Origin: Papaver somniferum
Lineage: Eukaryota > Streptophyta > Magnoliopsida > Ranunculales > Papaveraceae
Direction of reading: 5' to 3'
DNA length: 64,000 bases
NCBI RefSeq assembly: GCF_003573695.1
Contig: NW_020621936.1
Location: forward strand, 13,578,001 to 13,642,000
Both the position numbers and the translations under genes were made by a program. The notes beneath the pieces are model-generated. The model was not told the DNA's origin. It searched no databases and was given only the letters and a program-made list of their open reading frames with translations. This document shows, one piece after another, positions 12,781-24,447 of the stretch (position 1 is its first letter; each line of letters begins with the position of its first letter).

Positions 12781-13464
12781 TTGGTTGGTCGATGCGCCTA
12801 ATTCCATTAGGAACCAAATCTAGACGGACCAAGCTAGTATCCAAAAAAACAATCACGGACGTACGATTTGGCCACTTGATTTATTAAGTTTAGCCGCTCC
12901 TAACGCGACCAAATAGGCATCATCATGCCACCACAAGCAATGTGCCAACACCGTTGCTGCAATTCGCGCCAAAGCGCTGGGATTGCTTACAAGCCATCCC
13001 AAACTGCGCCTGGAAATCATCACAGGCGCCATGCCAATTGGCTAGCCAACCTGCCAAATCGTGCCAGTATGCCAATTGGCAGGCCATGCCATTCCGCGGC
13101 AGCAATATGCCAATGGCTTTGGTCAAACCAAAAGGGAACCCTATTTTTCTAGTCATGTCCCAATTATGCCACTTTGGGCCCACAACATTCCACAAGCCAT
13201 GTGGGACCCAGGAGACCTTAAAGAATGGCGCCCGCTCCATATTATGATCACCCATAATCATCCATGGACATGCACACATTATGGCCTTGCCATGGTTTCT
13301 TTGAGCAAAACGGCCAAGGCAGTATTTGCCAAGATACCGATGTGCGGCGCCACCTAGCCGCGCGCGCCACTTAGCATTTTGATATGCCAAACCCTAATTT
13401 GGCCAGGGACATTACGCCTCCACCTTGCAATTACGCTATTGGAAGGCATCACCTCGCCACTTAT

Positions 13465-13605
13465 CCATTAACAGGCGCCACATTGCCATTGTGCCACTAT
13501 CATGCGCCACATTGCCATTATGCCATAACAGGCGCCACACTGCCATTGTGCCACTAGCAGGCGCCACATTCCTACTGTGCCACTCTGAAGGCGCCACTAT
13601 GCCAT
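13465..13605. repeat. About 30-bp GCGCCAC tandem repeat
   Basis: Five imperfect units of 'aggcgccacattgccattgt' followed by 'gccacta'. A shorter version is at 6545-6590 in the other LTR. Confidence 0.75.
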
Positions 13606-14316
13606 GTCTCCTAGCTTGCGTGTGATTGGTCAGAATAACTAGGTCTTGCACATTAGACCCACTCAGCAACTTGTTGCACATTTTTCCACGAAACACTCGA
13701 GACATCAAACATGTCACAAACTGGGGAATACTCATCAGGGTATTGGTCTGGCGGTTTACAGCGTGCGGCGTGCAATGCGCCCATTATAAGAAAGTGTCAG
13801 GAAAGAGTGGACGGTTAGATAGCAGTAAGATAATAGTGGGTGTAAGGCTGACCAGTTTCCCCTCACAATGGGAACGTGATGGTAAACCGTATCTACACAA
13901 CCCTACTTCTCCATTACTTAACTGTCTCCACTTCCTACGAGATCAAGAGTGCTCAACGACTTGAATAAATAGGTTTTCGACCTATTTCGACCAACAACAG
14001 AGTTTTTGTTATAAACACAATATCTAGAAAAACACCAAGAACTGATAGCTTACATTCCGCAAGCCAGTTCCATATTCTGATACAAGTCATAGAACAACCA
14101 CACCTTCAAAATCCAATATTTTGATCTCAACACCTTCTTCGCTTCCCTCCCTAAGATCAACCCTTCTCCTTCACTTTGTGACCGAAGCAAGTCTGAAACG
14201 ACCATTTATTGGTTTAGGCCAGAATTGTACAGATTGATCTCTCAAATCTAAAGTACTCCCTCGGCGGCACACCCAAATTTACCATTTCCAGTAAAATCAG
14301 TTTTTACCCCAAAACA

Positions 14317-14717
14317 TGAGATAAATTGGTAGTATTAATATTTATTAGAGGATAAATTGGTAGTTTCAGTAAATTTAGACACCCCTTATCATTTCCTATT
14401 AGGTAGATGAAGTAATTTATAGACCCAAAATAATAACAGTAGGCCCCAATTTAGCCAGGTTAAGTTGGTTGATTTGCAGGCTAGAACAGGTTGTGTTGGA
14501 AAGATGCTCTTTGCAAACAAGGATAATTATGATACTTCAAATATTATGGTTGAAATATTTAAAAGTCGTTAAAATGTTAATGCATTTTTGAAGATATCAT
14601 TAGTAGCTTAACGAGAGTAAATGTTGTGATAGAAAATGATTGAACATAAATAAATTTGATTTTTTTTTTTCATTTTTATTTTACTTTTTTTTTACAAAAG
14701 AAAAACTTATTTACTAA
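14317..14717. other. AT-rich spacer, no gene seen
   Basis: Non-LTR sequence right of the LARD element. Contains T- and A-rich runs and no open frame of note. Confidence 0.4.
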
Positions 14718-15413
14718 TCAGAGGAGGAAAATTATAAGAATTAGATTAGATGGGAACCTGGCAATAAACTGGGTCCCAATCCTATGGAAAAGAAAATCTC
14801 CTACTATTATTTTCGCATCATGACTAGCCATATAATTGTGCAGTCTTTTCAGAAACTTTATAGTATCACTCACCAATTCACCTAAGGTGATAAGCGCAAG
14901 CACCCCAAAAACAAATTCCTGAGTTGTACACTTCTCTAAATATTTAGTACTTTTTCGATCAACAACTTGACCAATTGCTTGGCCAAGAACAAAAGCACCC
15001 ACTCCAACCCCTGTGAAAGGACAAACACTCGTGGTATCCATACACACATCACGCTCATTATCCCAATTGTATACCAAGATATTTGCAGGTCTCAAAGCCA
15101 GTCTGGTGTCTGATAGAAACCCTAAATCCACTCCTTCCTGGCTAGGACCCCCGCACGATAACAAATATCTGCAAAGGTATCCCGAACCAGATCATGTCTA
15201 TACTTGAGACCCATCCCATGCAAAACATAATCCCAAAAATATCCATCTCTCTGCCACAACTGGAACAAGTGTCCTCTTCTTCGAAAAGATGGATTCCAAA
15301 CCTATAACACAAGAGAGCTTTGAAATGTGAGGCCCAAATTTTTGATTAAGCCCATCAATCGGAATGGCCAACACATAATTATGTACATGTTTGATCCTGT
15401 TACTCAGCCACAA
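14718..15413 (-). pseudogene. Decayed fragment of a transposon-associated plant protein family
   Basis: Two minus-strand frames (15198-15413, then 14718-15164) read as one disrupted gene. The downstream frame has GFLSDTRLALRPANILVYNW, then 'VCPFTGVGVGAFVLGQAIGQ' and an 'FLFHRIGTQFIARFPSNL' ending. From memory this pattern belongs to a family of plant proteins, often found next to or fused with reverse-transcriptase-like ORFs, that keep 'ADIL..W', 'D(V/L)TG.SPF' and 'GAQLVARLP' blocks. The upstream frame ends at 15198 where the family would continue, so a stop or frameshift separates them. The catalytic role of the family is not known to me. A domain search would be decisive. Confidence 0.45.
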
Positions 15414-15890
15414 GGCCCAAGTTTTTTCTTTCTTTTTTTGAAAAGAGAAATGTTAATATTTCTGCACTTGTTATCGGAGAACTTTGTGATACGCAAATCT
15501 GTTAGTCAAATGACGTAACATACTCATAACAGTGCGTTTCCGTGAACCACTAATATCAACTCTTGGTTAAATAATCGAACATGGTGCTCACAGTGACTGT
15601 TTTGTTTCATGCAGGGTAGATGATGTCAGATTCATTGCTGAACCCTGTTGAAATACGGCAATGCTTTAACGACCATGAGATGAAATCACTAAGCTCTGCT
15701 CAGGACGCTTGGACAGGTTGAGTAATGAAACTGGTAAATTGAGGTGATCAAATATTTACAAGCGAAGATTATAGTCATTTCTCACACAATACCAGAGGGA
15801 ACACCCCAAACAGCTTGGTAGCTTACCATGTTATTTTTAAGGCATATTCCATCAGATTCCAAGGATACTGTATATCTTGCAGTCTGGCCT
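15414..15890. other. Host-like sequence with an exon-like segment
   Basis: A segment at 15615-15716 is bounded by a strong acceptor (tttgtttcatgcag/G) and a donor-like site (GGACAG/GTTGAG). In the frame starting VDDVRFIAEPC it stops after 11 codons, so it could be a terminal exon plus 3' UTR of a plus-strand gene, or part of a non-coding transcript. No protein family was recognised. The copia element begins at 15891. Confidence 0.25.
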
Positions 15891-16550
15891 TGTTGGAAAC
15901 AGTGAGAAAATAATGAAACCGAATCTCAAACAGCTGAGTCGCGGACTAGGTCGCTATCTTTAAGGTATTTCGCGACTCTGCCTCTTTGATTGTGCTAGCA
16001 GTCAAAAATTGTCGAAAACCTATGGGATAAAACAGCTGATACTCTCTTGTTCGATTTCTTTGCACTATGAGATATCAAATCACAATACTCTTTCTAAAAC
16101 TTGCTCAGAATCACAAAAACAGATCACTTTCTCTTTTCAGAAAACCAGCCTTATAACAGTTTAAGAGAATCAATTATGTTTAATGAAAATAAATTTTGAT
16201 TAATTACCCAAAATTAATCTTTCGTAACAGTCAGAAAACGGGCAGAATATAATACCAAAATTAATTAGAATTAATTAGAGAATAATTTCCTTAAAAACGT
16301 TTTGAAAACCAAAAGTCAAATCTGCAAAAAGTTTTTTTTTGAGTCACCAGACCTCCCAAGGCCTCAAGGCCCCGCTCTCCCGGACTTTTGATAAATAGTA
16401 TAGATATAAATAATATACCTAGTCAAATGCAAGGGGTGAGACTTGAACCCAAGTCTATAGTGTGGGAGTCAAAAATAATACCACCACACTATTTCTCTAA
16501 GTTTGATATAATATTACAAAACTATATTTTTAAATATATATCTCCCAACA
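15891..16550 (-). repeat. 3' LTR of copia element
   Basis: 660 bases, bounded by TGTTGG and CCAACA. It closely matches 21069-21731. Confidence 0.9.
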
Positions 16551-16565
16551 ATCCCCCACTTATAT
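16551..16565 (-). other. Copia polypurine tract
   Basis: Read on the minus strand, TAAGTGGGGGAT directly precedes the LTR. Confidence 0.7.
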
Positions 16566-17040
16566 TTTAAAAACATTGAGCAAGTGCTATATAGTTGTGC
16601 ATAAGCAAAGGTGCCTTTCGACTTATACCTCTACATAGTGTTAAACTTTCTAAGTACTAGGTGACTAGAGTGACTCGCGTCTTGAACTCTAACTAATATT
16701 ATATTATTTAACACACACAACTATATCTAGAGTAATGTCCTTAAGTTTGCACATTAAGGCCATGTGGCTATCCCTTTCTTAACGAACGATTTAGAGAAAT
16801 GCCCAAATTCTCATAGAAGGCGGTCAAACCTTCACATTCGTATAGGTGAGTCTATCAAGGATACTCATGTGTATCCCACTCTAACTTAAGAGCTATAGAC
16901 ATCATTAAGAGTTTAAACACTCAACCTGTTTCCCACTTCAGGATATCATGCTATGGAAGTGCATGACTCTATCTTATCATGTGTAACTTCGTCTAGGCCC
17001 TTTGAACCTATTTCTAGGTTGGGTATCCATTACAAATGAC
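16566..17040. other. Copia 3' untranslated region
   Basis: Sequence between the RNase H stop and the polypurine tract. No open frame of note. Confidence 0.5.
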
Positions 17041-17580
17041 TCAACTTATCACAGGAAAAAGTCCCATACTTTTAGAGGTATTCCATACCTTTTCTCTTGC
17101 TAATCCTTTCGTCAAAGTATCAGCTATATTTCCTTCAGACCTTACATGATCTACTCTAACAACACCAGTTGTGAGAAATTCTCTAACTGTATCGTGATTT
17201 CGACGTATCTGTTTATTCTTATTGTTATTATAACAATTCTCTACTACTCCGATAGTCGCGGTACTATCGCAATGGATCAAAGTGTCTGGTATCGGTTTTT
17301 CCCATACTGGAATGTCTGACAACAGACTCTTCAGCCATCCTGCCTCTTCACTAGCTGCTGCTAGTGCCATCAATTCAGCCTCCATCGTAGATTGGGCTAT
17401 AATTGTCTGTTTCTTTAGTCTCCAAGATACAGCGCCCCCAGCAATTGTAAAAACATATCCACTAGTGGCCTTGGAATCATCTGAGAGAGTGTTCCAATTA
17501 GCATCGCTAAATCCTTCAAGGACTGCGGGATACTTCTTATAGTGTAGTCCTAGGTTTGTGGTTCTTTTCAGATACCGCAT
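17041..17580 (-). pseudogene. Copia RNase H
   Basis: 179 codons with the copia RNase H signature: 'FSDANWN' (Asp about residue 26), '[10 protein letters not shown]', '[10 protein letters not shown]' and the '[14 protein letters not shown]' C-terminus. It would remove the RNA strand from the RNA:DNA hybrid. It is in the same frame as the RT frame at 17599-18501; only one TGA separates them, in '[14 protein letters not shown]' where related elements have Trp, so a TGG-to-TGA change explains the break. Confidence 0.9.
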
Positions 17581-17598
17581 AACCCTCTCAATAGCATC

Positions 17599-18501
17599 TC
17601 AGTGTTCCAAACTAGGATTACTGGTAAACCTGCACAGAACTCCCACTGCATATGCAATGTATGGTCTAGTACAATCAGTTGCATAACGCAGACTTCCAAT
17701 TATACTAGCATATTCAGATTGTCTAACACTTTCTCCGGTATTCTTAAACAATTTCACAGTAGGATCAAACGGAGTACAAACAGGTTTACAATCAAAATAT
17801 TCATATTTCCTCAGAATTTTTTCAATGTAGTGAGATTGATCTAAAGAAATACCACTATCAGTTCTAGTTATTTTGATTCCCAAGATTACACTAGCTTCAC
17901 CCAAATCTTTCATGTCAAAATTCGAACTAAGCATGCTTTTAGTTTCATTGACAACAGATAAATTGGAACCAAATATCAGAAAATCATCCACATACAAGCA
18001 AACAATCACACACACATCATTCTCAGATTTATAATAGATGCATTTGTCACCCTCATTTATTCTGAAATTATTTGAAATCATTAAATTATCAAATTTTCCA
18101 TGCCATTGTTTAGGAGCTTGTTTCAAACCATAAAGAGATTTCTCTAGCTTACATACTTTCTGTTCTTGTCCAGGAATTACAAAACCTTCAGGTTGTTCCA
18201 TGTATATTTCCTCTTTTAATTCACCATTCAAAAAAGCAGTTTTAACATCCATTTGGTGAATAACAAGATTATGAGTAGCAGCAACGACAATCAAAACACG
18301 TATATATGTTAATCTAGTAACAGGAGAATAAGTATCAAAAAAGTCTACGTTTTCTCGTTGCCTAAATCTTTTAGCAACCAGTCTAGCCTTGTGCTTATCT
18401 ACTGTTCCATCAGGTTTGAGTTTCCTTTTCAAAACCCATTTACAACCTATAGGCTTACAACCAGGAGGTAAATTTACTATACGCCAAGTTCCATTAGACA
18501 T
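17599..18501 (-). pseudogene. Copia reverse transcriptase
   Basis: 300 codons of RVT_2-type RT. 'MDVKTAFLNGEL' supplies the first catalytic Asp (residue 85), 'SLYGLKQAPKQW' follows, and 'YVDD' at residues 170-173 is the polymerase active site. The listed start is only the first Met of the frame: the frame extends upstream to about 18940 through the integrase C-terminal and linker region ('YAQNSKAYRFFDINNK'). The 3' end is a TGA that breaks the link to RNase H. Key residues are intact. Confidence 0.92.
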
Positions 18502-18938
18502 GTGAGAATCCCATTCATTATCTACAACTTCTTGCCAGAAACTAGACTCTGCAGAACTAAACGCCTCTTGTAAATTAGAAGGTTCTTCCTCTATAGCGTA
18601 AAATTTAAAATCGGGATTTTTATCTTTTGTCTCAGTCCTAACCCTTTTACTGCATCTAGGTTCAAATTCAGTGACCCTAGTTTCTTCACTTCTAGGTTCT
18701 TCTAATCTAGGTTCAGAATCAGAACTAGGTAAAGTACTTGGTATTGAACCCCCACTATTTCTAGGTTTAAAAGAAAATCTCTCTTCAAAGAAATCAACAT
18801 CAATAGATTCAATAATAACCTTATTATTAATATCAAAGAACCTATAAGCTTTACTGTTTTGAGCATAACCAATAAAAACACATTCATAAGCTCTACTTTC
18901 TAACTTATGTCTTTTAGGATCAGGTTTTCTAACAAAAG

Positions 18939-19691
18939 CTAAACAACCCCAAACTCTAAAATAAGAGACATTTTTCTACCTCTCCAGATTTCATAAGGAG
19001 AAATTTTGGTTTTATTATTTGGAATGTGATTCAATACATGGCAAACAGTCAACAAACATTCACCCCACCAATGGGAAGCAACACCAGAACTAAGCAAACA
19101 AGCAACGGTAAGTTCAGTCAGTGTACGATTCTTTCTTTCAGCTTTTCCATTCATTTGAGGATTATATGGAGCAGTTCTTTCATGTATTATGCCATTAGTT
19201 TGATAAATTTCAGTAAAGGGAGCAGAATCATATTCAGTGCCTCTATCACTACGAAACCTCTTAATTTTTCTACCAAATTGATTTTCAATTTCAGCAATAA
19301 AGATCTTAAATTTTCCAATAGCTTCATTCTTATGGCACAACAAATAAACATAAGTATAATTAGAACACTCATCAATGAACGTCATGATATACCTTTTTCC
19401 ATTTCTAGTTAGGATACCTTCATATTCACACAAATCAGAATGTACTAAGTCTAGCGGTTTGGATTCTCTTACAACAAATTTATGTGAAGTCTTGGTTATT
19501 TTTGCTTGACTGCAGTATTCACATTTTTCAAAATCATTTTCAGAAAATTCAGGGAGGACACCTAACTTGCTCATGTTATTTATTAACTTTTTACCCACAT
19601 GACAAAGCCTACCATGCCAAACATTAAAATTGCAAACCATATAACCAGAAGATTCAATTTTATTCATAACATCAACATTAAGCTTAAACAT
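18939..19691 (-). pseudogene. Copia GAG-pre-integrase and integrase core
   Basis: 250 codons. The zinc-binding HHCC motif is H26, H31, C57, C60 ('CEYCSQAK'). The catalytic triad D86 ('VHSDLC'), D149 ('RSDRGTE') and E185 is complete, with the usual 35-residue D-to-E spacing. The frame is lost after 'GRKMSL': a one-base shift near 18965 moves the remainder ('SYFRVWGCLAFV') into another frame continuous with RT. Another shift near 19745 separates it from the protease. Confidence 0.92.
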
Positions 19692-19735
19692 TCCATCAGT
19701 AGCATAACCCTTTCCTACAAAACTCTTATTCTTAG

Positions 19736-20032
19736 TTATAGTGTGATATCAGACCCAATAGTTTGATACAACCCAGCCTTGTTGAGAAGATAGCCGGAAA
19801 CAAGGTTCTTTCTCATTTCTGGAGTGTGAAGGACATCTTTCAGCATGAGTGTCTTCCCAGAAGTAAACTTCAACTCTAATGTACCAGAACCTTTCACCAT
19901 AGTGCTGTGAGAGTCTCCCAACAACACTTTCTTATCCTTGGTTTCAGCATAAGTCTTAAACATGGACCCATCAAAACAACAATAACGCGAAGCACCACTG
20001 TCTATCCACCACCCATCAGATCCACCAACCAT
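19736..20032 (-). pseudogene. Copia protease
   Basis: 98-codon fragment with the active-site motif 'WWIDSGAS' (Asp 11), then '[17 protein letters not shown]' and '[17 protein letters not shown]', typical of the copia aspartic protease. It ends by frameshift near 19745, before the GAG-pre-integrase region. Confidence 0.85.
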
Positions 20033-20466
20033 GTAGAACTATGGATCAGAGACCATGGCAATTATAACGTCACCCACATCATTAGCTTGTGCGTTATTCT
20101 TTTCCTTGTTAAACCTGCAATTCCTATCCATGTGGTTTGGTTTATTACAGGTATAACAAAGAAACTCAGAATTGGAATTCTGTCCATTTCTTGATGGGTG
20201 TTGGTTCTTGTTTTGATTAGGTCTTCCTCCTTTCTTTTGGTTCTGGTTAGGTTTCAGGTCCTTCTTCTTAGGTTTAAACTCGGATGAGTCTTATTGTTAG
20301 AAACAATGAGAATCTCTTCCTTCTTATCTTGTTTCCGAGCTTCTTTCTCAACCCTGAGCTTAACAATCAAACTTTCAAGAGAAAATTATTTAGTCTTGTG
20401 ACGCAAAGTATTACGAAAATCTTTCCATCTAGGTGGTAACTTATCAATCATTACAGAAACTTGAAA
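20033..20466 (-). pseudogene. Copia gag C-terminus with zinc knuckle, disrupted
   Basis: Translated on the minus strand this stretch continues gag ('FQVSVMIDKLPPRWKDFRNT') after a TAA at about 20464. A CCHC knuckle, CYTCNKPNHMDRNC, lies at about 20100-20145. Further stops occur in the Lys-rich linker near 20290 and 20386. The knuckle would bind the element RNA. Confidence 0.75.
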
Positions 20467-21045
20467 TTATTCATCAGTTTTCATACCTTCGGTCATAATT
20501 TCGTGGTAAATTTTTTGAAGTTCATGAGCCTGTGCAACAACTGACCTATCATCCACCATTTGGTATCTCAAGTACCGGCTCACAACATACTTCTTTGAGC
20601 CAGCTTCCTCGGTGCCATATTTTTTCTGTAATGCATCCCACACATCTTTAGCAGTTTCAAAAGTTGAATAATACTCATATAAACCATCAGATAATGCGTT
20701 AAGAATGTAGTTTTTGCAATCAAAGTCATCATCGACCCATTTGTCAATGACCTTCTGTTTCTCCTCGGGAGTTTGAGAAACAACGTCTTTGGCACCACCG
20801 GTAGGAGGTGGATCAGTAGCAGCAGCACCATCATCAGCATCAGCAGTGATAGCAGAAGTCTTATCAACAACATCAGTCTTATTAGCAGCAGGTTCCAGGG
20901 TTCTAGGATGAACACTCGACACAATCATATGCAACTTCATGAGTTTGAGATAAAAGAACATCTTCAGCTTCCATCTTCTGAAATGCAGCCCTTCAAATTT
21001 GAATGGCTTGTTGGTATCATCAACGCGCTTCTTTTCAACCTCCAT
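20467..21045 (-). pseudogene. Copia gag N-terminal part
   Basis: UBN2/Retrotran_gag-type capsid region, starting at MEVEKKRVDD. It contains 'FKFEGLHFRRWKLKMFFYL', 'DFDCKNYILNALSDGLYEYY' and 'TAKDVWDALQKKYGTEEAG'. The frame is also open for 14 codons further upstream into the LTR, but the Met at 21045 is the more likely start. A TAA truncates the product before the zinc knuckle. An Ala/Asp/Pro-rich low-complexity insert ('ADADDGAAATDPPPTGG') is present around residues 75-95. Confidence 0.85.
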
Positions 21046-21068
21046 AGCAAAATCAAATACCTTAAAAT

Positions 21069-21731
21069 TGTTGGAAACAATGAGCAAATAATGAAACCGA
21101 ATCTCAAACAGCTGAGTCGCGGACTAGGTCGCTATCTTTAAGGTATTTCGCGACTCTGCCTCTTTGATTGTGCTAGCAGTCAAAAATTGTCGAAAACCTA
21201 TGGGATAAAACAGCTGATACTCTCTTGTTCGATTTCTCTGCACTATGAGAAATCGAGTCACAATACTCTTTCTTACACTTGCTCAGAATCAAAAAAAACA
21301 GATCACTTTCTCTTTTCAGAAAACCAGCCTTATAACAGCTTAAGAGAATCAATTAAGTTTAATGAAAATAAATTCTGATTAATTACCCAAAATTAATCTT
21401 CCGTAACAGTCAGAAAATGGACAAAATATAATACCAAAATTAATGAGAATTAATTAGAGAATAATTTCCTTAAAAACGTTTTGAAAACCAAAAGTCAAAT
21501 CTGCAAAAAGTTTTTTTTTTAAGTCACCAGACCTCCCAAGGCCCAAGGCCCCGCTCTCCAGGACTTTTAATAAATAGTATAGATATAAATAATATACCTA
21601 GTCAAATGCAAGGGGTGAGACTTGAACCCAAATCTATAATGTAGGAACCCAAAATAATACCACCACATTATTTCTCTAAGTTTGAAATAATATTACAAAA
21701 CTATGTTTTTAAATATATATATCTCCCAACA
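21069..21731 (-). repeat. 5' LTR of copia element
   Basis: 663 bases, matching 15891-16550 closely. The base pairs next to its inner end read ATTTTAAGGTATTTGATT on the minus strand instead of a recognisable PBS. Confidence 0.9.
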
Positions 21732-23769
21732 GTCCTTCCTAGCAGTCGACTAATTTTGCTGCCTTTTCCCATCTCATTATGTCTATGTAGAAGAAACTTG
21801 TGTCTATGCTTCATGGGTTTTAGAGGGAACAAAATGTTTCTGTTCGGTGTTGTATACTGCTGCTTCTACGTTCTTCAGTACATGTAATAGTCAGGGGCTT
21901 TAACATCGTCAAAATTGGATGACTTTTTTTTTTTTGAAGCATAAATTGGATGACTTGATGTTGCTGCAAGTCATTCTCACTTTCTTGTATTTTTTTTATA
22001 TTTCTTGCGATGGCTGTTGCAGTGCCATCTTTATTTCTTGGTTATTAACAGGGAACTTTTCTAAAGCACTGGCAGGTGTTGGGTTTTCTATAAACAGAGA
22101 GAGGTTAAGCCGTAAGCCCTACTCAGGAATTCTGAAATAGTCTAATCGCTACAGCATGTAAAACTTAAAATGCTTAGGGCTTCCAACTGGTTTAACAGCT
22201 GAAATGAAGCAATATACATCTCAGACAGGAGCAATGCTAGGGGAACAAAATGTGCGGTCAAGTTATGTGTTTGACCAATTATTGTGTAGCTTCTGCATAC
22301 AGTGCATTTGAACAGCTGCAAGTTTTAGAAGCATGTTAGGTCAGGTATGCGACTTTGGTGGTGTAAATTTACTTCGTGAGATCTAAACCTTGCTCTGTCT
22401 GCTGCTCCGGACTCCTGAGTGGGTAATAAATTTGTTACTGCTAGAATTAGCTTCAATTCTTCCAAGCTTGACGGTCTATCTACTCTAGCCCGACTGCCTT
22501 TGACTTGGACTCATTGAGGACACTGTCACCTTAAGAGGTTAAGCTTTGGTGTGTGTGTACCGACTCTTCATCATAATCATCAATCCTAGAGTTGAATCAC
22601 GTTTTTACCATGTACCTCTTTGCCTACTAATAGGCTCCTGTGCGACTTAAAGCCAGGTAGTGGTTCTTATGGAACGCCTTTGTTCGTGCCTCCTAGTCTT
22701 CTTAGTAGTTATAGATGGTCAAACAGACCTTATGATTCTGAGTGATTCCCTCGGCTGCATTAACTATAACTGTAACTTACTTGGTAATACACATTACACA
22801 GGTGTAGCAGAAGCATCAGTTTCATAGGTGGTCGGTCCTTCCATTGGTTGTGAGTACCGTAGTGGTTGACATATGTGTAGCCATCTCTCTCATTTCCATA
22901 AATAAAATCTACATCTTAATACTATTCCTTCTCCTTTGTTTATGGGTTGTGTCTGTAGACTGACGACGAGTCTTTTCCCAACTCGTGTCTCTTTATTTGA
23001 GAGCAGTCCATGTTATGTAGGTTTGCAGCTGAATACTAGAGGTAAAAAGTAAATAAACCTTCGTTGTCGATCATGAAAACAGTAAAACAGTAAACCTATA
23101 TATGGGTGATTGATGCGGGTCTCGTGCATCTTTCTTTTTTGTAGTACCAAATTCGTTCAGCTTTCATCAATTCAATTTGACTTTTTTGTACACTCAAATA
23201 ACCCATATAGATGCATCAACAACGACTAACCCTGATGTTTTCATATTTACTACCCAGTGCATTATGACATTCAAACTAGACTAGACTAAAGAACTTCAAA
23301 GGTATCAAGAGACCACAATGTAGTCCAGTGATAATTGTCATTCTACATTAACGTAGGACTCTCCAAACAAAGTAGTCCTTCGTTAATATAAAATGATAAT
23401 TATCACTATCAAAATTCCACAGGTACCATGAAAAAAAAGACACTAAACAACCGTTCCTCTTACAGGTCTAACTTTTCATGGAGAGTCCCTTGCTATCTGT
23501 ATGGGACCCACTTACCCCAAAAATGGTTCATCGTTTTTTATTTTTATTTTTGTAGGAATTAATGTTTAATCCCACTTTTGTTGGGCTTAAGACGTTCTAG
23601 TCCACTCCTCTCAAGTCCAGTACTCGCTAATCCAAAAATCCCTTGGTTAGACAATTGGTCCAAAACTTGGACCAATTAGTCCACTCTAAATTAGACAGAT
23701 TCAAAATTTTTACATTACCAAAATTATCCTTCCTTTCAGAGTTACGTATAAGAACGATTTTTTTTATAT
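21732..23769. other. AT-rich non-coding sequence, possibly UTR or intron
   Basis: No gene recognised. It is presumably continuous with 15414-15890 before the copia insertion. Short frames such as 21919-22140 are T-rich and have no domain. The right end (23700-23769) leads to the insertion point of the next element. Confidence 0.4.
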
Positions 23770-23774
23770 CTAGA
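23770..23774. repeat. Target-site duplication CTAGA (left)
   Basis: CTAGA directly before TGTAG of the left LTR. The identical CTAGA follows the right LTR at 30224-30228. Confidence 0.9.
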
Positions 23775-24245
23775 TGTAGTTGCAGGAAATTCTACGCTAC
23801 ACCCCTCGTATGATTTCATTATTAATCAACTCATTTTTAGATTTACACTCTTAATTTTATTGATTAATTTTTGAATGTTCTTACAAGAAAAGATAAAGAA
23901 ATCAAGTGTGATCTCTACTCTGAACTTTCTCTCTCCTATTTATTTATTTCTTACTCAAAAACGATCTCTCTCCTTCTCTACAACTCGAACGACTATTTAT
24001 AAGAAAATACATAGTGGATGACAGCTAATCTGTCCTTTATTTTCGGATATGGTCTGCGACATTCTCGCAACCTTACAAATGTTAATTTCGCAAACTCTCT
24101 AATTTTCGCAGGACTATCATATCTTTCTCGTGATCTTAGTTGACGTCATTTATTTTATCATTTCTGAAATTGTTCTGCGACGCTGTTGTGATGTGTCATT
24201 GATAATTTCGTTGAAACATTGTCATTGCGAGATTCTGATCCTACA
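23775..24245 (-). repeat. 3' LTR of Tat-like element
   Basis: 471 bases with perfect TGTAG/CTACA ends. The minus-strand TATA box TATAAATAG is at 23993-24001. Confidence 0.9.
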
Positions 24246-24259
24246 TCTTGCCTCTTCTC
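24246..24259 (-). other. Polypurine tract of Tat-like element
   Basis: GAGAAGAGGCAAGA read on the minus strand, flush with the 3' LTR. Confidence 0.7.
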
Positions 24260-24447
24260 ATATCTTCTCTGCAAAGTAGAGAATGATGTGAGAAATGCTG
24301 CAGCTGCTTATCTTTTCCTATTCTGCATTTATCACACGTATTCTTTCTTCCATTTATTTCTCGACACGTCTTTTGTAACCGTTACTTTTTAACCGCTTAT
24401 ATCTTTCCGTATTAATCGTGTTTATTTTCTCGAGGAGAAATACCCTC

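Larger units (their letters stand above)
5488..14316 (+). mobile_element. Non-autonomous LTR retrotransposon (LARD family, copy 1)
   Basis: Long LTRs flank a 4.4-kb interior. Both LTRs start TGTTGATGGTGG and end AACA. A PBS-like TGGCGGCCACAGTGGGAG follows the 5' LTR and a polypurine tract (AAGCAGGGGACTTAA) precedes the 3' LTR. The interior has no gag, protease, RT or integrase, so mobilisation would need proteins from elsewhere. A reverse-oriented relative lies at 33079-53385 and shares LTR, PBS, PPT and interior blocks (10200-10350 here matches 48000-48190 there). No matching TSD is visible (GGGGG before, TGAGA after), which suggests recombination between copies or decay. The LTRs look about 94% identical in alignable parts but differ by 730 bases through tandem-repeat expansion. 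Confidence 0.8.
11736..14316 (+). repeat. 3' LTR of LARD copy 1
   Basis: 2581 bases from TGTTGATGG to AACA. It aligns to the 5' LTR but contains extra copies of an 80-bp unit and a longer GCGCCAC-rich array. The TATA equivalent at 13964 reads AATAAATAGG, so the promoter box has lost its first T. Confidence 0.8.
15891..21731 (-). mobile_element. Ty1/copia retrotransposon, degenerate
   Basis: Two LTRs of 660 and 663 bases (TGTTGGAAAC...CTCCCAACA) flank a minus-strand gag-protease-integrase-RT-RNase H order, which defines Ty1/copia. The flanking bases GGCCT (before) and GTCCT (after) may be a TSD with one change. A polypurine tract (AAGTGGGGGAT on the minus strand) adjoins the left LTR. The right LTR is not followed by the usual TGGTATCAGAGC primer site. 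The coding region carries at least two frameshifts (near 19745 and 18965) and several stops, so it is not autonomous. The LTRs differ at few positions. Confidence 0.92.
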
